Source: Bulleidia sp. zg-1006
GTDB taxonomy: Bacteria; Bacillota_I; Bacilli_A; Erysipelotrichales; Erysipelotrichaceae
DNA length: 64,000 bases
Direction: 5' to 3'
Assembly (NCBI RefSeq): GCF_016812035.1
Contig: NZ_CP069178.1
Coordinates: 372,001-436,000 of the forward strand
Below, piece after piece: positions 51,029 to 60,340 of this stretch. Every line of letters begins with the position of its first letter. Within the stretch, counting starts at the first letter, position 1. The notes under the pieces are model-generated. The model saw only the letters and a list, made by a program, of their open reading frames with translations. It ran no database searches and had not been told where the DNA came from. The position numbers and the translations under genes are program-made.

Positions 51029-51955
51029 ATGACTGTTGTTTCAATGAAGAAAATGTTAGAGAATGGCGTTCATTTTGGTCACCAAACAAGAAAATGGAAT
51101 CCAAAAATGAAGCAATTCATCTACACAGCTAAGAATCATGTATATATCATCGACTTAGTTAAGACGCAAGAAAAATTAGATGAAGCTTACAATGCTCTAA
51201 AGAAGATTGCGGAAGATGGTGGAAAGGTATTGTTTGTTGGTACTAAGAAACAAGCCCAAGCAACTATCTTAGAAGAAGCATTACGTTCCGGTAGCTTTTA
51301 TGTTAATCAAAGATGGTTGGGTGGTATCTTAACAAACTTCCGTACAATTCAAAAATCAATTAAGAAATTATTAGAAATTGAAGAAATGGAAGCTTCCGGT
51401 GCTATCAATGTCTACAAGAAAAAGGAACAAGCGCTTCTTCTTAAGAAGAAAGACCGTTTAGAAAACTTTCTTGGTGGTATCAAGGAAATGAAGAAATTAC
51501 CGGATGCAGTTTTCGTGGTTGACCCGTTAGAAGAACATAATGCGGTTGCGGAAGCTCGTAAATTAGGTATTCCTGTCTTTGCGTTAATTGATACCAATGC
51601 GGATCCGGATATGGTGGATTATCCCATCCCATCTAACGATGATGCTTTGCGTTCTGTTAAGTTAATGGTTTCAGCTATTGCGGATGCGTTGGTAGAAGCT
51701 AAGGGTGGTGTTCTAGAAGTGGCTCACCAAGACGATGAAACAGAAGAAGACATCACGATGAAGGATGTTATTGTTGAAGTGGATCGTCAAGCCGCTGAAT
51801 ATGAAAAGAAGAGAAGACAAAAGATGGAAGAACGTCGTGCGCAAATGGCTAGCCGTCGTCAGAATGGTGAACGTCGTGTGTTCAAGAGAGATAGCGTTCG
51901 TCCAGTTGAAGCTGATAAAAAGGTAGAAGCTGAAGCTCCTAAGGAGGAAAACTAA
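51029..51955 (+). CDS. rpsB: 30S ribosomal protein S2 with long C-terminal tail
   Basis: 308 residues; S2 usually has about 230-260. Core motifs: [39 protein letters not shown] and [10 protein letters not shown]. After about residue 230 there is an extra tail of some 70 residues, first acidic ([13 protein letters not shown]) then highly basic and Arg-rich ([19 protein letters not shown]), ending acidic. First gene of rpsB-tsf with a structured leader. Confidence 0.97.
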   Translation: MTVVSMKKMLENGVHFGHQTRKWNPKMKQFIYTAKNHVYIIDLVKTQEKLDEAYNALKKIAEDGGKVLFVGTKKQAQATILEEALRSGSFYVNQRWLGGILTNFRTIQKSIKKLLEIEEMEASGAINVYKKKEQALLLKKKDRLENFLGGIKEMKKLPDAVFVVDPLEEHNAVAEARKLGIPVFALIDTNADPDMVDYPIPSNDDALRSVKLMVSAIADALVEAKGGVLEVAHQDDETEEDITMKDVIVEVDRQAAEYEKKRRQKMEERRAQMASRRQNGERRVFKRDSVRPVEADKKVEAEAPKEEN

Positions 51956-51957
51956 TC

Positions 51958-52848
51958 ATGGCAGTTACAGCAGCTCAAGTAAAGGAATTACGTGAACTAA
52001 CGGGAGCAGGAATGCTCGATTGCAAAAATGCTTTAACAGAAACCAATGGTGATGTGCAAGCGGCGATTGACTGGTTGCGTGAACGTGGTATTGCCAAGGC
52101 ACAAAAGAAATCTGGTCGTATTGCGGCTGAGGGTTTAGCAAAGGTTGTTATTGAGGGCAATAAAGCCGTTGCCGTTGAAGTTAACTCGGAAACAGACTTC
52201 GTTGCTAAGAATGATCAATTCTTAACTTTATTGGATACAGTGGCTACAACCATCTTGCATAGTAATGCTAAAACAAATGAAGAAGCTTTAGCCTTAGCTA
52301 CTGCTGATGGTAATTTAGGTAACACCATCGTAAACGCAGTTGCAACGATTGGTGAAAATATTACATTACGTCGTTTTGAACTTGTTGAAAAAGCGGATGA
52401 TGAAGAGTTCGGTACTTATACGCATCAAGGTGGTCGTATTGTATCGGTTGTTGTGTTAAAGGGTACAGAAGATGGACAAGTGGCTAAGAATATTGCCATG
52501 CAAGTAGCTTCTATGAATCCAAGCTATATTTCTCGTGAATATATGCCAAAGGAAATCGTTGACCATGAACGTGAAATTCAAGTTCAATTATTGAACAACG
52601 ATGAATCCTTAGCAAATAAGCCTGAAAAGGTGAAGGCCGGTATTTTGGAAGGTCGTTTATCGAAGTCCTTACAAGATATGTGCTTAGTCGACCAAGAATA
52701 TTTCTTAGATACAAACTTAAAGGTAAAGGATTTCTTAAAGGAAAACCATGCTGAAGTAAGTCAAATGGTTAAATACACCGTTGGTGAAGGTATCGAAAAG
52801 AAGGAAGATGACTTCGTAGCTGAAGTGGCGGCGATGGCTAAAAACTAA
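51958..52848 (+). CDS. tsf: elongation factor Ts
   Basis: 296-residue nucleotide exchange factor for EF-Tu, full length. AAQVKELRELTGAGMLDCKNAL, then GIAKAQKKSGRIAAEGL and VEVNSETDFVAKN are signature segments. AAGGAGG precedes the ATG. A strong terminator follows. Confidence 0.97.
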   Translation: MAVTAAQVKELRELTGAGMLDCKNALTETNGDVQAAIDWLRERGIAKAQKKSGRIAAEGLAKVVIEGNKAVAVEVNSETDFVAKNDQFLTLLDTVATTILHSNAKTNEEALALATADGNLGNTIVNAVATIGENITLRRFELVEKADDEEFGTYTHQGGRIVSVVVLKGTEDGQVAKNIAMQVASMNPSYISREYMPKEIVDHEREIQVQLLNNDESLANKPEKVKAGILEGRLSKSLQDMCLVDQEYFLDTNLKVKDFLKENHAEVSQMVKYTVGEGIEKKEDDFVAEVAAMAKN

Positions 52849-52861
52849 TTTGTTTTCAATG

Positions 52862-52893
52862 AAGTAGATTTCTAAAAATGAAATCTACTTTTT
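52862..52893 (+). terminator. tsf terminator
   Basis: An 11-bp perfect stem (AAGTAGATTTC at 52862-52872 with GAAATCTACTT at 52880-52890) and T-run. Confidence 0.88.
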
Positions 52894-52913
52894 ATAGGGT
52901 TCCATTGTTTCAT

Positions 52914-53765
52914 CTATTGTTCTAAAAGATGGTATAAGAAACCCTGTCGAACACCTTCTTGGCTAACTTGGATTTCTTGGATATGAAAATGATGAATTAA
53001 AGCTAAAATCATCTTTAAACCGGGTAGGATTAAAGGCTGGCGACTTTCCGGGACATATTGTTGAATTAAAGTTCTTGTTTCTAAATCATTCTTTAAAATA
53101 TCTTGATACAATTTTTCCATATCCATTGCTTTTAGAAGTGGTGAAGTTGTATTTGGCTTTAAGACCTTAGCAATTGCACGAATGGTGCCACCAATTCCTA
53201 AAACAGGTACTTTGTGGAAGAATAAATTTGGTTTTTGATTCGTTGTTTTTTTAAGGATATCGACTAATTGGGAGATGGATTGATTTTCCCTAGCTAAACG
53301 AACACAACCTAAAGGAACAGAATACAGTTCTTTTTCTTTGTCTGCTTGATGAATGAGCTCAGTTGAACCACCCCCAATATCAAAGGCAAACCATTCTTTT
53401 AAATTTGGATGATTGTTTTCAATCGCCAAACTATCGTAATAAGCTTCTTCATCTCCCTTTAAAGCATGAATGGGATAATGGAAAGATAGTAATTCTGCTA
53501 ATAAAGCCGATTGATTTTGAATACGAGCTGGTTCTGTAATGACAATATGCACATTCTTGATTTTGTGTCCGCGAATATACTTATCATAGTAAGCCATCGC
53601 ATCATGGGCAACGCTTAATCCTTGTTGACTCATAAAACGCTCGGCATCCACGTATTGAATTAAATGGGCAGGTATGGATTCATGATAAAGGATTTCTTTT
53701 TTTTCATTATATACTTCTAAAACAATGGTGTTAGAACCTAAGTCAATAATCGCAATTGGCAACAT
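52914..53765 (-). CDS. Ppx/GppA phosphatase family protein
   Basis: 283-residue ASKHA-fold protein, like exopolyphosphatase or guanosine pentaphosphatase but without the C-terminal HD-like domain of long Ppx. Motifs: IIDLGSNTIVLEVY (phosphate 1), FAFDIGGGSTELI (phosphate 2, about residue 138), VLGIGGTIRAIAK. AAAGGAG 5 nt before the minus-strand ATG. It is inserted against the direction of the tsf/pyrH genes that are usually adjacent. Confidence 0.85.
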   Translation of the reverse strand: MLPIAIIDLGSNTIVLEVYNEKKEILYHESIPAHLIQYVDAERFMSQQGLSVAHDAMAYYDKYIRGHKIKNVHIVITEPARIQNQSALLAELLSFHYPIHALKGDEEAYYDSLAIENNHPNLKEWFAFDIGGGSTELIHQADKEKELYSVPLGCVRLARENQSISQLVDILKKTTNQKPNLFFHKVPVLGIGGTIRAIAKVLKPNTTSPLLKAMDMEKLYQDILKNDLETRTLIQQYVPESRQPLILPGLKMILALIHHFHIQEIQVSQEGVRQGFLYHLLEQ

Positions 53766-53848
53766 AGTATCTCCTTTGGTAATTTCTTTAACTATGGTAT
53801 CTCAAACGGAGGGGAATTTATAGTATAATTATGAAAAACGGAGGCAAC

Positions 53849-54562
53849 ATGTACAAACGGGTGTTATTAAAGCTAAGTGGCGAAGCCTTAGCTGGTTCAG
53901 AAAGAAACTTTGATTCGAATGTCCTTAGTCAGTTGGCGAAAGAAGTTAAGGAAGCTCATGATAAAGGAATTGAAATTGCGATTGTCGTAGGTGGTGGTAA
54001 TTTTATTCGTGGTAAGGTTGTTGCAGAGAATGGTTTTGACCGGGTTCAAGGTGATAACATGGGTATGCTAGCAACGGTGATTAACGCTTTAGCGATTCAA
54101 TCTCGTTTGGAAGATATTGGTGTGGACACACGTGTGATGACATCTATTGAAATGCAAAAAGTAGCCGAACCTTTCATTCAAAGAAGAGCGATTCGTCATT
54201 TAGAAAAAGGAAGAGTGGTCATTTTTGGTGGGGGAACGGGTTCACCTTTCTTCTCAACGGATACAACGGCTGCGTTAAGAGCATCGGAAATTAAAGCGGA
54301 TGTCATCTTAATGGCAAAAAATGGTGTTGATGGTGTCTATAATGCGGATCCTAAGAAAGATGAGTCAGCGACGATGTTTGACCATTTGAGTTATATGGAT
54401 TTATTGAACAAGAACTTACAGGTCATGGATTCAACAGCGACTAGTATGTGTAAGGATAATAATATTGAATTGATTGTCTTTAATATGAATGAAGTGGGTA
54501 ATCTTGTAAAAGCAATGAGTGGTGAAAAAATTGGTACCAGTATTACAAAGGAGGATAAATAA
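53849..54562 (+). CDS. pyrH: UMP kinase
   Basis: 237-residue amino-acid-kinase fold enzyme, UMP to [17 protein letters not shown] start, [10 protein letters not shown] and [19 protein letters not shown] 53849 is chosen because GGAGG lies 4 nt upstream, and TATAAT (53824-53829) sits so that the in-frame ATG at 53831 would be at the transcript start. Overlaps frr by 1 nt. Confidence 0.96.
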   Translation: MYKRVLLKLSGEALAGSERNFDSNVLSQLAKEVKEAHDKGIEIAIVVGGGNFIRGKVVAENGFDRVQGDNMGMLATVINALAIQSRLEDIGVDTRVMTSIEMQKVAEPFIQRRAIRHLEKGRVVIFGGGTGSPFFSTDTTAALRASEIKADVILMAKNGVDGVYNADPKKDESATMFDHLSYMDLLNKNLQVMDSTATSMCKDNNIELIVFNMNEVGNLVKAMSGEKIGTSITKEDK

Positions 54563-55110
54563 TGGCATACCCAATGATTGATAGTTGTAGTGTAAAAATG
54601 GATAAAGTAATGGACCATCTTCAATCAGAATTGAATATGGTTCGCACCGGCATGGCGAATGCTAAGTTGGTGGATCGGGTTGAGGTAGACTACTATGGAA
54701 CACCGACCCCATTAAACCAGATTGCCGGTATTTCGGTTTCAGAGGGGCGTACGATTGTGATTAAGCCTTACGACCCATCTTCATTAAAAGGAATTGAAAG
54801 AGCTTGTAATGAAGCGAACTTAGGCATAGCACCGCAAAACGATGGAACGGTAATTCGTTTAACCGTTCCTCAATTAACAGGAGAAACACGTAAGGAAATG
54901 ACGAAGAAGGTTGGTCAAATTGCTGAGGAAGCGAAGATTCAAATTCGTAATATCCGTCGTGATGCTATGAATATGGTTAAGAAAGATAAAGAAATGGATG
55001 AGGATATACAAAAGGATATGGAAAATGAAATCCAAAAATTAACCGATAAGTATGTCAAAAAGATTGAAGAACAAGCGAAAGCGAAGGAAGCAGAAGTCTT
55101 AAAGCTATAA
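54562..55110 (+). CDS. frr: ribosome recycling factor
   Basis: 182 residues; MDKVMDHLQSELNMVRTGMANAKLVDRVEVDYYG and the C-terminal RRDAMNMVKKDKEMDED with a helical end. AAAGGAGG lies before the ATG. Terminator follows at 55121-55146. Confidence 0.97.
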   Translation: MAYPMIDSCSVKMDKVMDHLQSELNMVRTGMANAKLVDRVEVDYYGTPTPLNQIAGISVSEGRTIVIKPYDPSSLKGIERACNEANLGIAPQNDGTVIRLTVPQLTGETRKEMTKKVGQIAEEAKIQIRNIRRDAMNMVKKDKEMDEDIQKDMENEIQKLTDKYVKKIEEQAKAKEAEVLKL

Positions 55111-55120
55111 TGAATAGGAA

Positions 55121-55146
55121 CTGGGATTTATCAATCCCGGTTTTTT
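55121..55146 (+). terminator. frr terminator
   Basis: CTGGGATT (55121-55128) pairs with AATCCCGG (55133-55140, one G-U) and is followed by six T. Confidence 0.85.
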
Positions 55147-55226
55147 AGTAAATCGGACTTGCTTAAATTCGTGTATTTCAATTAATAGATGAACAAGGTA
55201 GAATAGTAACTAGTATGGAGAATTCT

Positions 55227-55925
55227 ATGAAATCAATTAATCATATCGCTATTATCATGGATGGAAATGGTCGTTGGGCAAAAGCACAAGGTAAAATCCG
55301 TACGGCGGGTCATCTAGTGGGTGCTGAAAATGTACGAACCATCGCTATCGCCGCCAACCGATTAGGCGTAAAACACTTAACACTTTATGCTTTTTCAACA
55401 GAAAATTGGCAACGAAGTCAAGAGGAAGTGAGCTATATTATGAAATTACCAGCCATTTTCTTTAAAAAATACATGAAAGAATTTATTGACCGTGGTTTTC
55501 GTATGGAAATCATTGGTGAATTGGAACAATTACCAAAGAGTACAAAAGAAGTTTTATTAGAAGCTGAAGAAGAATCAAAACAAAATAAAGGGCTTCACTT
55601 AAGTATTTGCATGAATTATGGTGGTCAAAGTGAAACCGTGATTGCTGCTAAGCGCTATGCTAAAGCCTTACAAGAAAATCCAAAATTAGAGCTAACGATG
55701 GATAATTTTCATGAGTTTTTATTAACGAAAAACCTACCACCTGTGGATTTAATGATACGAACCGGCGGTGAAGAAAGGATTTCTAACTATTTACCTTGGC
55801 AATTGGCTTATGCGGAATTGATGTTTGTTCAAGAAAGTTGGCCGGAATTTAGTGAAGAGGTATTAAAAAATTGTATTGAAAAATATAAACATCGGAATCG
55901 CCGTTTTGGAGGTGTAAAAGAATGA
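55227..55925 (+). CDS. uppS: undecaprenyl diphosphate synthase
   Basis: cis-Prenyltransferase producing the C55 lipid carrier. 232 residues: IAIIMDGNGRWAKAQG (catalytic Asp), LTLYAFSTENWQRS, and RTGGEERISNYLPWQLAYAEL. ATG 55227 has GGAG 6 nt upstream; ATG 55215 is nearer to a TAGAAT -10 and would leave no ribosome binding site. Overlaps cdsA by 4 nt. Confidence 0.94.
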   Translation: MKSINHIAIIMDGNGRWAKAQGKIRTAGHLVGAENVRTIAIAANRLGVKHLTLYAFSTENWQRSQEEVSYIMKLPAIFFKKYMKEFIDRGFRMEIIGELEQLPKSTKEVLLEAEEESKQNKGLHLSICMNYGGQSETVIAAKRYAKALQENPKLELTMDNFHEFLLTKNLPPVDLMIRTGGEERISNYLPWQLAYAELMFVQESWPEFSEEVLKNCIEKYKHRNRRFGGVKE

Positions 55926-56713
55926 ACACTTTAATTAAGAAAACAATGTGGGCTATTGTGCTTGCTTTAATTGTAATGCCCCCATTATTAATGGGTGGTC
56001 ATTATGTGGTTGTTTTAGAAACACTAATTGCTTTAGCCTCTGCTTATGAGATTGCTTGTTTAGGGGATAAAGATTATCTGATTTTAAATACAGCTGTGAA
56101 TTTTGGCTTTATGATATTGATGGGAATGGCACCTACTTTATTTCGTATGATGGTCATAGGCGGCTTTTTATTCTTATATTTCTTATTTGCGCTAACCATT
56201 TCAAACTATACAATTGAAAAAACAGTTTATAGCTTTTCAATGTCTTTATTGGTGGGTTTGGCGATTGAGGGTCTACATAGTATTTACAGATCTTCGGGAA
56301 CTTTTGGACCAAGAATGATGATGTTTGTATTTTTTGCTTGCTATGCTTGTGATAGTTTTGCCTATATCTGTGGTTTCTTCTTTGGTAAGCATAAATTAGC
56401 TCCGAAAATTAGTCCTAAGAAAACATGGGAAGGAGCGATTGGTGGTTATTTATTTGGAGTGGCTTTCGCTTATGTTTATTCGCTTATCTTTTTAACAGAT
56501 GTTAAAAGTTGGTGGCTTATTTTGGTTTCTCTTGTGTTACCATTCGTGGCACAAATTGGTGATTTAAGTTTATCTAATGTAAAACGTCATTTTGGTATTA
56601 AGGATTTTAGTCACTTAATTCCATATCATGGTGGTATTTTAGACCGTATTGATTCACTTGTTTTCTGTTTAATGATTATGAATGGTTTATTGATTGCAGG
56701 GGGGATTGTGTAA
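55922..56713 (+). CDS. cdsA: phosphatidate cytidylyltransferase
   Basis: Membrane enzyme converting phosphatidic acid to CDP-diacylglycerol. 263 residues, about seven helices, with the signature SNVKRHFGIKDFSHLIPYHGGILDRIDS at the C-terminus and KISPKKTWEGAIGG. Overlaps uppS (4 nt) and dxr (1 nt). Confidence 0.95.
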   Translation: MNTLIKKTMWAIVLALIVMPPLLMGGHYVVVLETLIALASAYEIACLGDKDYLILNTAVNFGFMILMGMAPTLFRMMVIGGFLFLYFLFALTISNYTIEKTVYSFSMSLLVGLAIEGLHSIYRSSGTFGPRMMMFVFFACYACDSFAYICGFFFGKHKLAPKISPKKTWEGAIGGYLFGVAFAYVYSLIFLTDVKSWWLILVSLVLPFVAQIGDLSLSNVKRHFGIKDFSHLIPYHGGILDRIDSLVFCLMIMNGLLIAGGIV

Positions 56714-57861
56714 TGAAGCGGCTTGTTTTATTGGGGGCTTCCGGTTCAATTGGTGAACAAACTTTAGATGTTTTAGAACAGCACCCTAGTGAATTTGAAT
56801 TGGTGGCTTTATCCGTTGGTCATCGTTTGGATTGTTTCAAGAAGGCTATCCTAAATCATCCGGAATTAAAGGCAATTTGTGTACAAGAAGAGAAGGATGC
56901 TTTATCCTTAAAGAAAGATTATCCTCATTTGGAGGTTGTCTTTGGTGATTATGGATTAAAGACATTGAGTGAGATGGACTATGATGTGCTAGTCAATGCC
57001 TTAGTTGGTTTTGTGGGCTTTTATCCGAGTGTGTATGCTTTGGAAAGCGGTCATGATGTTGCTTTAGCGAATAAAGAATCACTAGTTGTTGGTGGCGAAG
57101 TTATTCAAACTATCTTAGAAGAAACAGGGCGAAAGTTATTTCCGATTGATTCAGAACATTCCGCTATCTTTCAATGCCTTCAAGGTGAAGATAAAAAGGG
57201 GGTTGAAAACTTATGGATAACCGCTTCGGGTGGCTCTTTCCGTCATCTAAGAAGAGATGAGTTAGAAAATGTAACGGTAAAACAAGCTTTAAGTCATCCA
57301 AACTGGACAATGGGAGCTAAGATTACAATTGATTCTGCAACGATGATGAATAAAGGCTTTGAAGTCATAGAAGCCCATTATTTATTTGGTATACCATATC
57401 ATCATATTAAAGTGGTGTTGCATCCTGAATCTATTATTCATTCGATGGTGGAATTCAAAGATCATAGCTTTATGGCTCAATTAGCTTCACCGGATATGCG
57501 TTTACCTATTCAATACGCTTTATCGTATCCAAATCGTTGGGATTTAGAAGAGGAACATCCTTTTAATCCATTTCCAGCAACGAATCTTTCTTTTCAAAAG
57601 CTGGATTTCATGCGTTTTCCTTTATTGAAATTAGCTTATGAGGCTGGTTTGAAAAAGGGAAATCAACCTATTTTGATCAATGCGGCGAATGAGGTTGCTA
57701 ATCTTGCGTTTCGAGAAGGGAATTTATCTTTCTTGGATATTGAAAACTGTATTCAAGATTGTCTAAATCATTTCCCTTTTGAAACCGTTTCAACCAAAGA
57801 GGATGTGCTTCGTATTCATCAAGAAGCCACTTCTTATTGTCAAAAAATATGGAGAAAATAA
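56713..57861 (+). CDS. dxr: 1-deoxy-D-xylulose-5-phosphate reductoisomerase
   Basis: NADPH enzyme of the MEP isoprenoid pathway. 382 residues: GASGSIGEQTLDVL, ANKESLVVGG, IDSEHSAIFQCLQG, ITASGGSFR, and SHPNWTMGAKITIDSATMMNKGFEVIEAHYLFG. Its presence shows isoprenoid precursors come from the MEP pathway, feeding UppS in the same operon. Confidence 0.97.
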   Translation: MKRLVLLGASGSIGEQTLDVLEQHPSEFELVALSVGHRLDCFKKAILNHPELKAICVQEEKDALSLKKDYPHLEVVFGDYGLKTLSEMDYDVLVNALVGFVGFYPSVYALESGHDVALANKESLVVGGEVIQTILEETGRKLFPIDSEHSAIFQCLQGEDKKGVENLWITASGGSFRHLRRDELENVTVKQALSHPNWTMGAKITIDSATMMNKGFEVIEAHYLFGIPYHHIKVVLHPESIIHSMVEFKDHSFMAQLASPDMRLPIQYALSYPNRWDLEEEHPFNPFPATNLSFQKLDFMRFPLLKLAYEAGLKKGNQPILINAANEVANLAFREGNLSFLDIENCIQDCLNHFPFETVSTKEDVLRIHQEATSYCQKIWRK

Positions 57862-58916
57862 TGAATTTAATTATCTTTTTACTTGTCCTATCGTTTATCG
57901 TTGCCATTCATGAGTTTGGTCATTTATTAGCGGCGAAAGCCTTTGGCGTATATTGTTATGAATACGCTGTTGGAATGGGACCACAACTATTAAAAACAAG
58001 AAATACGGAAACAACTTATGCGCTTCGTTTATTGCCAATTGGCGGTTTTGTGGCAATGGCCGGAGCTCCAGAGGACGATGAAAATTATGCGGATGTTGAA
58101 GTGCCGGAAGGTCGTCATTTATCGGAAAAGAAAACATGGCAACGAGTGATTGTGATGTTAGCGGGGGTTATAATGAACTTCTTGTTAGCATGGCTATTAT
58201 TTTCCATCTGTTTGGTATCCACAGGTCATTATCAGGAACAACCAAAAGCAATCATTGGTGAGGTTTTAGGAAACTCAGCAGCTAGTGAAGCCGGTTTACA
58301 AAGTGGAGATGTGATTCAAGAAATTGTGTCACCAAGTGGAAACCATGTTAAACCATATTTGTTTAGTGAAATGCCGAAGTTTGAATCGGATAAGACTTAT
58401 ACTATTTCGGTTTTAAGAAATGGAGAAGTGAAAAAAGTCACTATTCGTCCAAAATACGATGCCAAACAAAATCGTTATTGGATTGGGATTAGTGCCAAAC
58501 AAGCGCCAGTTAAGAAAGTAACGCTTTGGAATATGTGGTGGTATGGAGCTGTTACTTTTGGTGAAGTGTCCGGTTTAATGGCAAAGGTGATTATTCAGTT
58601 ATTCCAAGGAATTGGTTTACAGAGTTTATCCGGTCCAGTGGGTATCTATCAAGTCACAAGTCGTTATGCTTCGATGGGTTTAATACCACTTCTATTCTTA
58701 GTAGCACAGTTAAGCTTAAATGTCGGTATTTTTAATTTATTACCATTGCCGGTCTTGGATGGTGGGCAAATTGTGATAACTTTAATTGAAGGGGCTATTC
58801 ATCGTCCATTAAAAGAAAAATATAAGTTATGGGTAATGATGGCATGTTGGTTCATATTGATTGGACTTATGTTGTTTGTGACATGGAATGATATTTCAAG
58901 ATTATTATTTCATTAG
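57861..58916 (+). CDS. rseP: site-2 metalloprotease RseP
   Basis: 351-residue membrane zinc protease. HEFGH in IVAIHEFGHLLAAK (residue about 18), PDZ domain (residues about 125-210), and NLLPLPVLDGGQ near the C-terminus. Start ATG 57861 overlaps dxr by 1 nt, with GGAG 6 nt upstream. Processes signalling membrane proteins in relatives; target is not visible here. Confidence 0.95.
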   Translation: MNLIIFLLVLSFIVAIHEFGHLLAAKAFGVYCYEYAVGMGPQLLKTRNTETTYALRLLPIGGFVAMAGAPEDDENYADVEVPEGRHLSEKKTWQRVIVMLAGVIMNFLLAWLLFSICLVSTGHYQEQPKAIIGEVLGNSAASEAGLQSGDVIQEIVSPSGNHVKPYLFSEMPKFESDKTYTISVLRNGEVKKVTIRPKYDAKQNRYWIGISAKQAPVKKVTLWNMWWYGAVTFGEVSGLMAKVIIQLFQGIGLQSLSGPVGIYQVTSRYASMGLIPLLFLVAQLSLNVGIFNLLPLPVLDGGQIVITLIEGAIHRPLKEKYKLWVMMACWFILIGLMLFVTWNDISRLLFH

Positions 58917-58928
58917 GGGAGAGGAAAT

Positions 58929-59339
58929 ATGATTGATTTAGTGGTTATAGGACATGGAACATATGCAAAAGATGTGAAGAAGGCGGTGAAATTCTTAGGT
59001 GGTGAACTAGAAGGCTTTCATACTTTAGATTGTGAAAAAGAAACTGAATTTGAACAATATAAGACTTCTTTGGAGGTTTTATTTCAAAAAGCCGGAAATA
59101 ACATCTTGGTTTTAGCGGATATGATGGATGCTTTACCCTATCAAGCCGCAACGCAATTAGCGAAGGAATTAAGAACTTCTAAAAATATTGATGTGATTTC
59201 AGGTTTTAATTTGGGGATGGTTTTGCAAGCCAATGCTGCCAGAAGCTATGTATCCAATGTGCATGATTTAGCCATTCTAGCAAGTGATGTTGGTCATAAA
59301 CAAATCTTTGATTATGATGAAACAAACAAGGATGAATAA
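58929..59339 (+). CDS. orphan PTS EIIA component, mannose family
   Basis: 136 residues of EIIA-Man type. The phospho-acceptor His is in VVIGHGTYAKDV (residue about 9), with VLADMMDALPYQAA and SGFNLGMVLQA. There are no EIIB, EIIC or EIID genes beside it; it follows rseP by 12 nt. GGGGAGAGGA is before the ATG. A regulatory role, or service to a PTS elsewhere, is possible. Confidence 0.85.
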   Translation: MIDLVVIGHGTYAKDVKKAVKFLGGELEGFHTLDCEKETEFEQYKTSLEVLFQKAGNNILVLADMMDALPYQAATQLAKELRTSKNIDVISGFNLGMVLQANAARSYVSNVHDLAILASDVGHKQIFDYDETNKDE

Positions 59340-59374
59340 TGGATAGAGTTCTTATCTAAATATTTGTTTCAATT

Positions 59375-59460
59375 AAAAGCGATGGTCAAATTGTACCAAC
59401 CTCTAATCGTTAGATTTTTGGTCTAACTTATGGGGGTCACCTCAAATGCTTATCGCTTTT
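59375..59460. repeat. structured 86-bp element, possible IS3-family end relic
   Basis: AAAAGCGAT (59375-59383) and ATCGCTTTT (59452-59460) are perfect inverted repeats. Inside, GTTAGA (59409-59414) pairs with TCTAAC (59422-59427). Read on the minus strand from 59445, TGAGGTGACCCCCATAAGTT resembles terminal inverted repeats of IS3-family (IS150 type) elements as I remember them. No transposase is nearby. It could also be the terminator of the EIIA gene. Confidence 0.4.
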
Positions 59461-59496
59461 TAGTGTTTAAGATAGTTTCATATAATAATGGATTAT

Positions 59497-59643
59497 TTAA
59501 TTGTCATCAAATACACTCATCCAAAAATAAGGGTCGTTTTTAGGCTTATATGACCATTTCTTTTTCTTCCTCCATGGTTTTACCAACCACCATACCAGTC
59601 TAATTGGCAACAATAAAATATAAAATATTACCCACAAAATCAT
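59497..59643 (-). CDS. small Trp/Lys-rich membrane protein (48 residues)
   Basis: Not recognised. One hydrophobic N-terminal segment with MILWVIFYILLLPIRLVWW, then a strongly basic stretch (KPWRKKKKW) and an acidic end (FDDN); a single-pass protein with a cytoplasmic basic part is likely. A weak GGGGG lies about 20 nt upstream and no good ribosome binding site is seen, so translation is uncertain. It lies in an AT-rich accessory patch on the same strand as an HTH gene, which is upstream of it and ends 62 nt before. Confidence 0.45.
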   Translation of the reverse strand: MILWVIFYILLLPIRLVWWLVKPWRKKKKWSYKPKNDPYFWMSVFDDN

Positions 59644-59705
59644 ACTGTTAATCTTTTAACCCCCGGTTGCGTATCGTTAAACTCACCCATATTAGAATGT
59701 TAAAT

Positions 59706-60014
59706 TTACACCTTTTTATAATTATGGTGTTCTATTATCTCTATTCCATCTTTAGTTAATTCAAGCAATCCTAAATCAACTAAAGCTTTCACGCCAGCAC
59801 TTGTAGTTCCTAATTCTTTCGCAACTTCTGAAACACTAATTTCATATCCCATAGAAGACAATAGCTTGAATAAGTTGTCAACCCCCATGCTACCTTTCTC
59901 TTTTAGTAGGACGGCTATATTGGATTGATTTTTATAACCGTTCTCTAACGCTAATTTTTCTTGCGACCACCCTCTTGAAGCTAAAGCGTTTTTAATAGCA
60001 TTTTTATCGTTCAT
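59706..60014 (-). CDS. small helix-turn-helix protein
   Basis: 102 residues. Residues about 5-50 form an XRE/Cro-like HTH (AIKNALASRGWSQEKLALENGYKNQSNIAVLLKEKG), followed by a second helical part (SEVAKELGTTSAGVKALVDLGLLEL), possibly a second HTH. GAGGAAAATT just before ATG 60014 on the minus strand sets the start; the frame is open upstream to 60212 but without family-like sequence. A regulator or the antitoxin-like half of a lost pair is possible; no partner is seen. Confidence 0.7.
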   Translation of the reverse strand: MNDKNAIKNALASRGWSQEKLALENGYKNQSNIAVLLKEKGSMGVDNLFKLLSSMGYEISVSEVAKELGTTSAGVKALVDLGLLELTKDGIEIIEHHNYKKV

Positions 60015-60340
60015 AATTTTCCTCTTATCTGTTTGCAATTCAATAATATATTTACTAGATATTTTTTTGGGTGAATGTTGGGCTAACCCATCCCTATTAT
60101 ATTTCCACCAGGAGGGTACAACTATATAAGAATACTGAGGTGTTTTTCTATACATTGCATTCAGATATAACCGGCACAAATGATTATTCAACGTTAAAAA
60201 TACAAGAAACAATAGTGATGAATGTATTGAAGAACTAAATGGATAAATCCAATAATCTATGCAGATAGAATCATTTAGTTATTTGACGGTGGGATTGTTA
60301 AACAGTATAAAATTAGATAAATAAAAATAGGAGCGAAACC
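60015..60340. other. non-coding AT-rich gap
   Basis: This 326-bp stretch has no convincing gene. A long open minus-strand frame (to 60212) reads continuously into the HTH gene but has no ribosome binding site or recognisable protein. It includes the HTH gene promoter region and, near the end, AGGAG before the aminopeptidase. Confidence 0.5.

Noticed and set aside
60015-60212. N-terminal extension of the HTH gene to 60212
   Set aside because: The extension has no HTH-like sequence, and the ribosome binding site GAGGAAAA lies just before ATG 60014.
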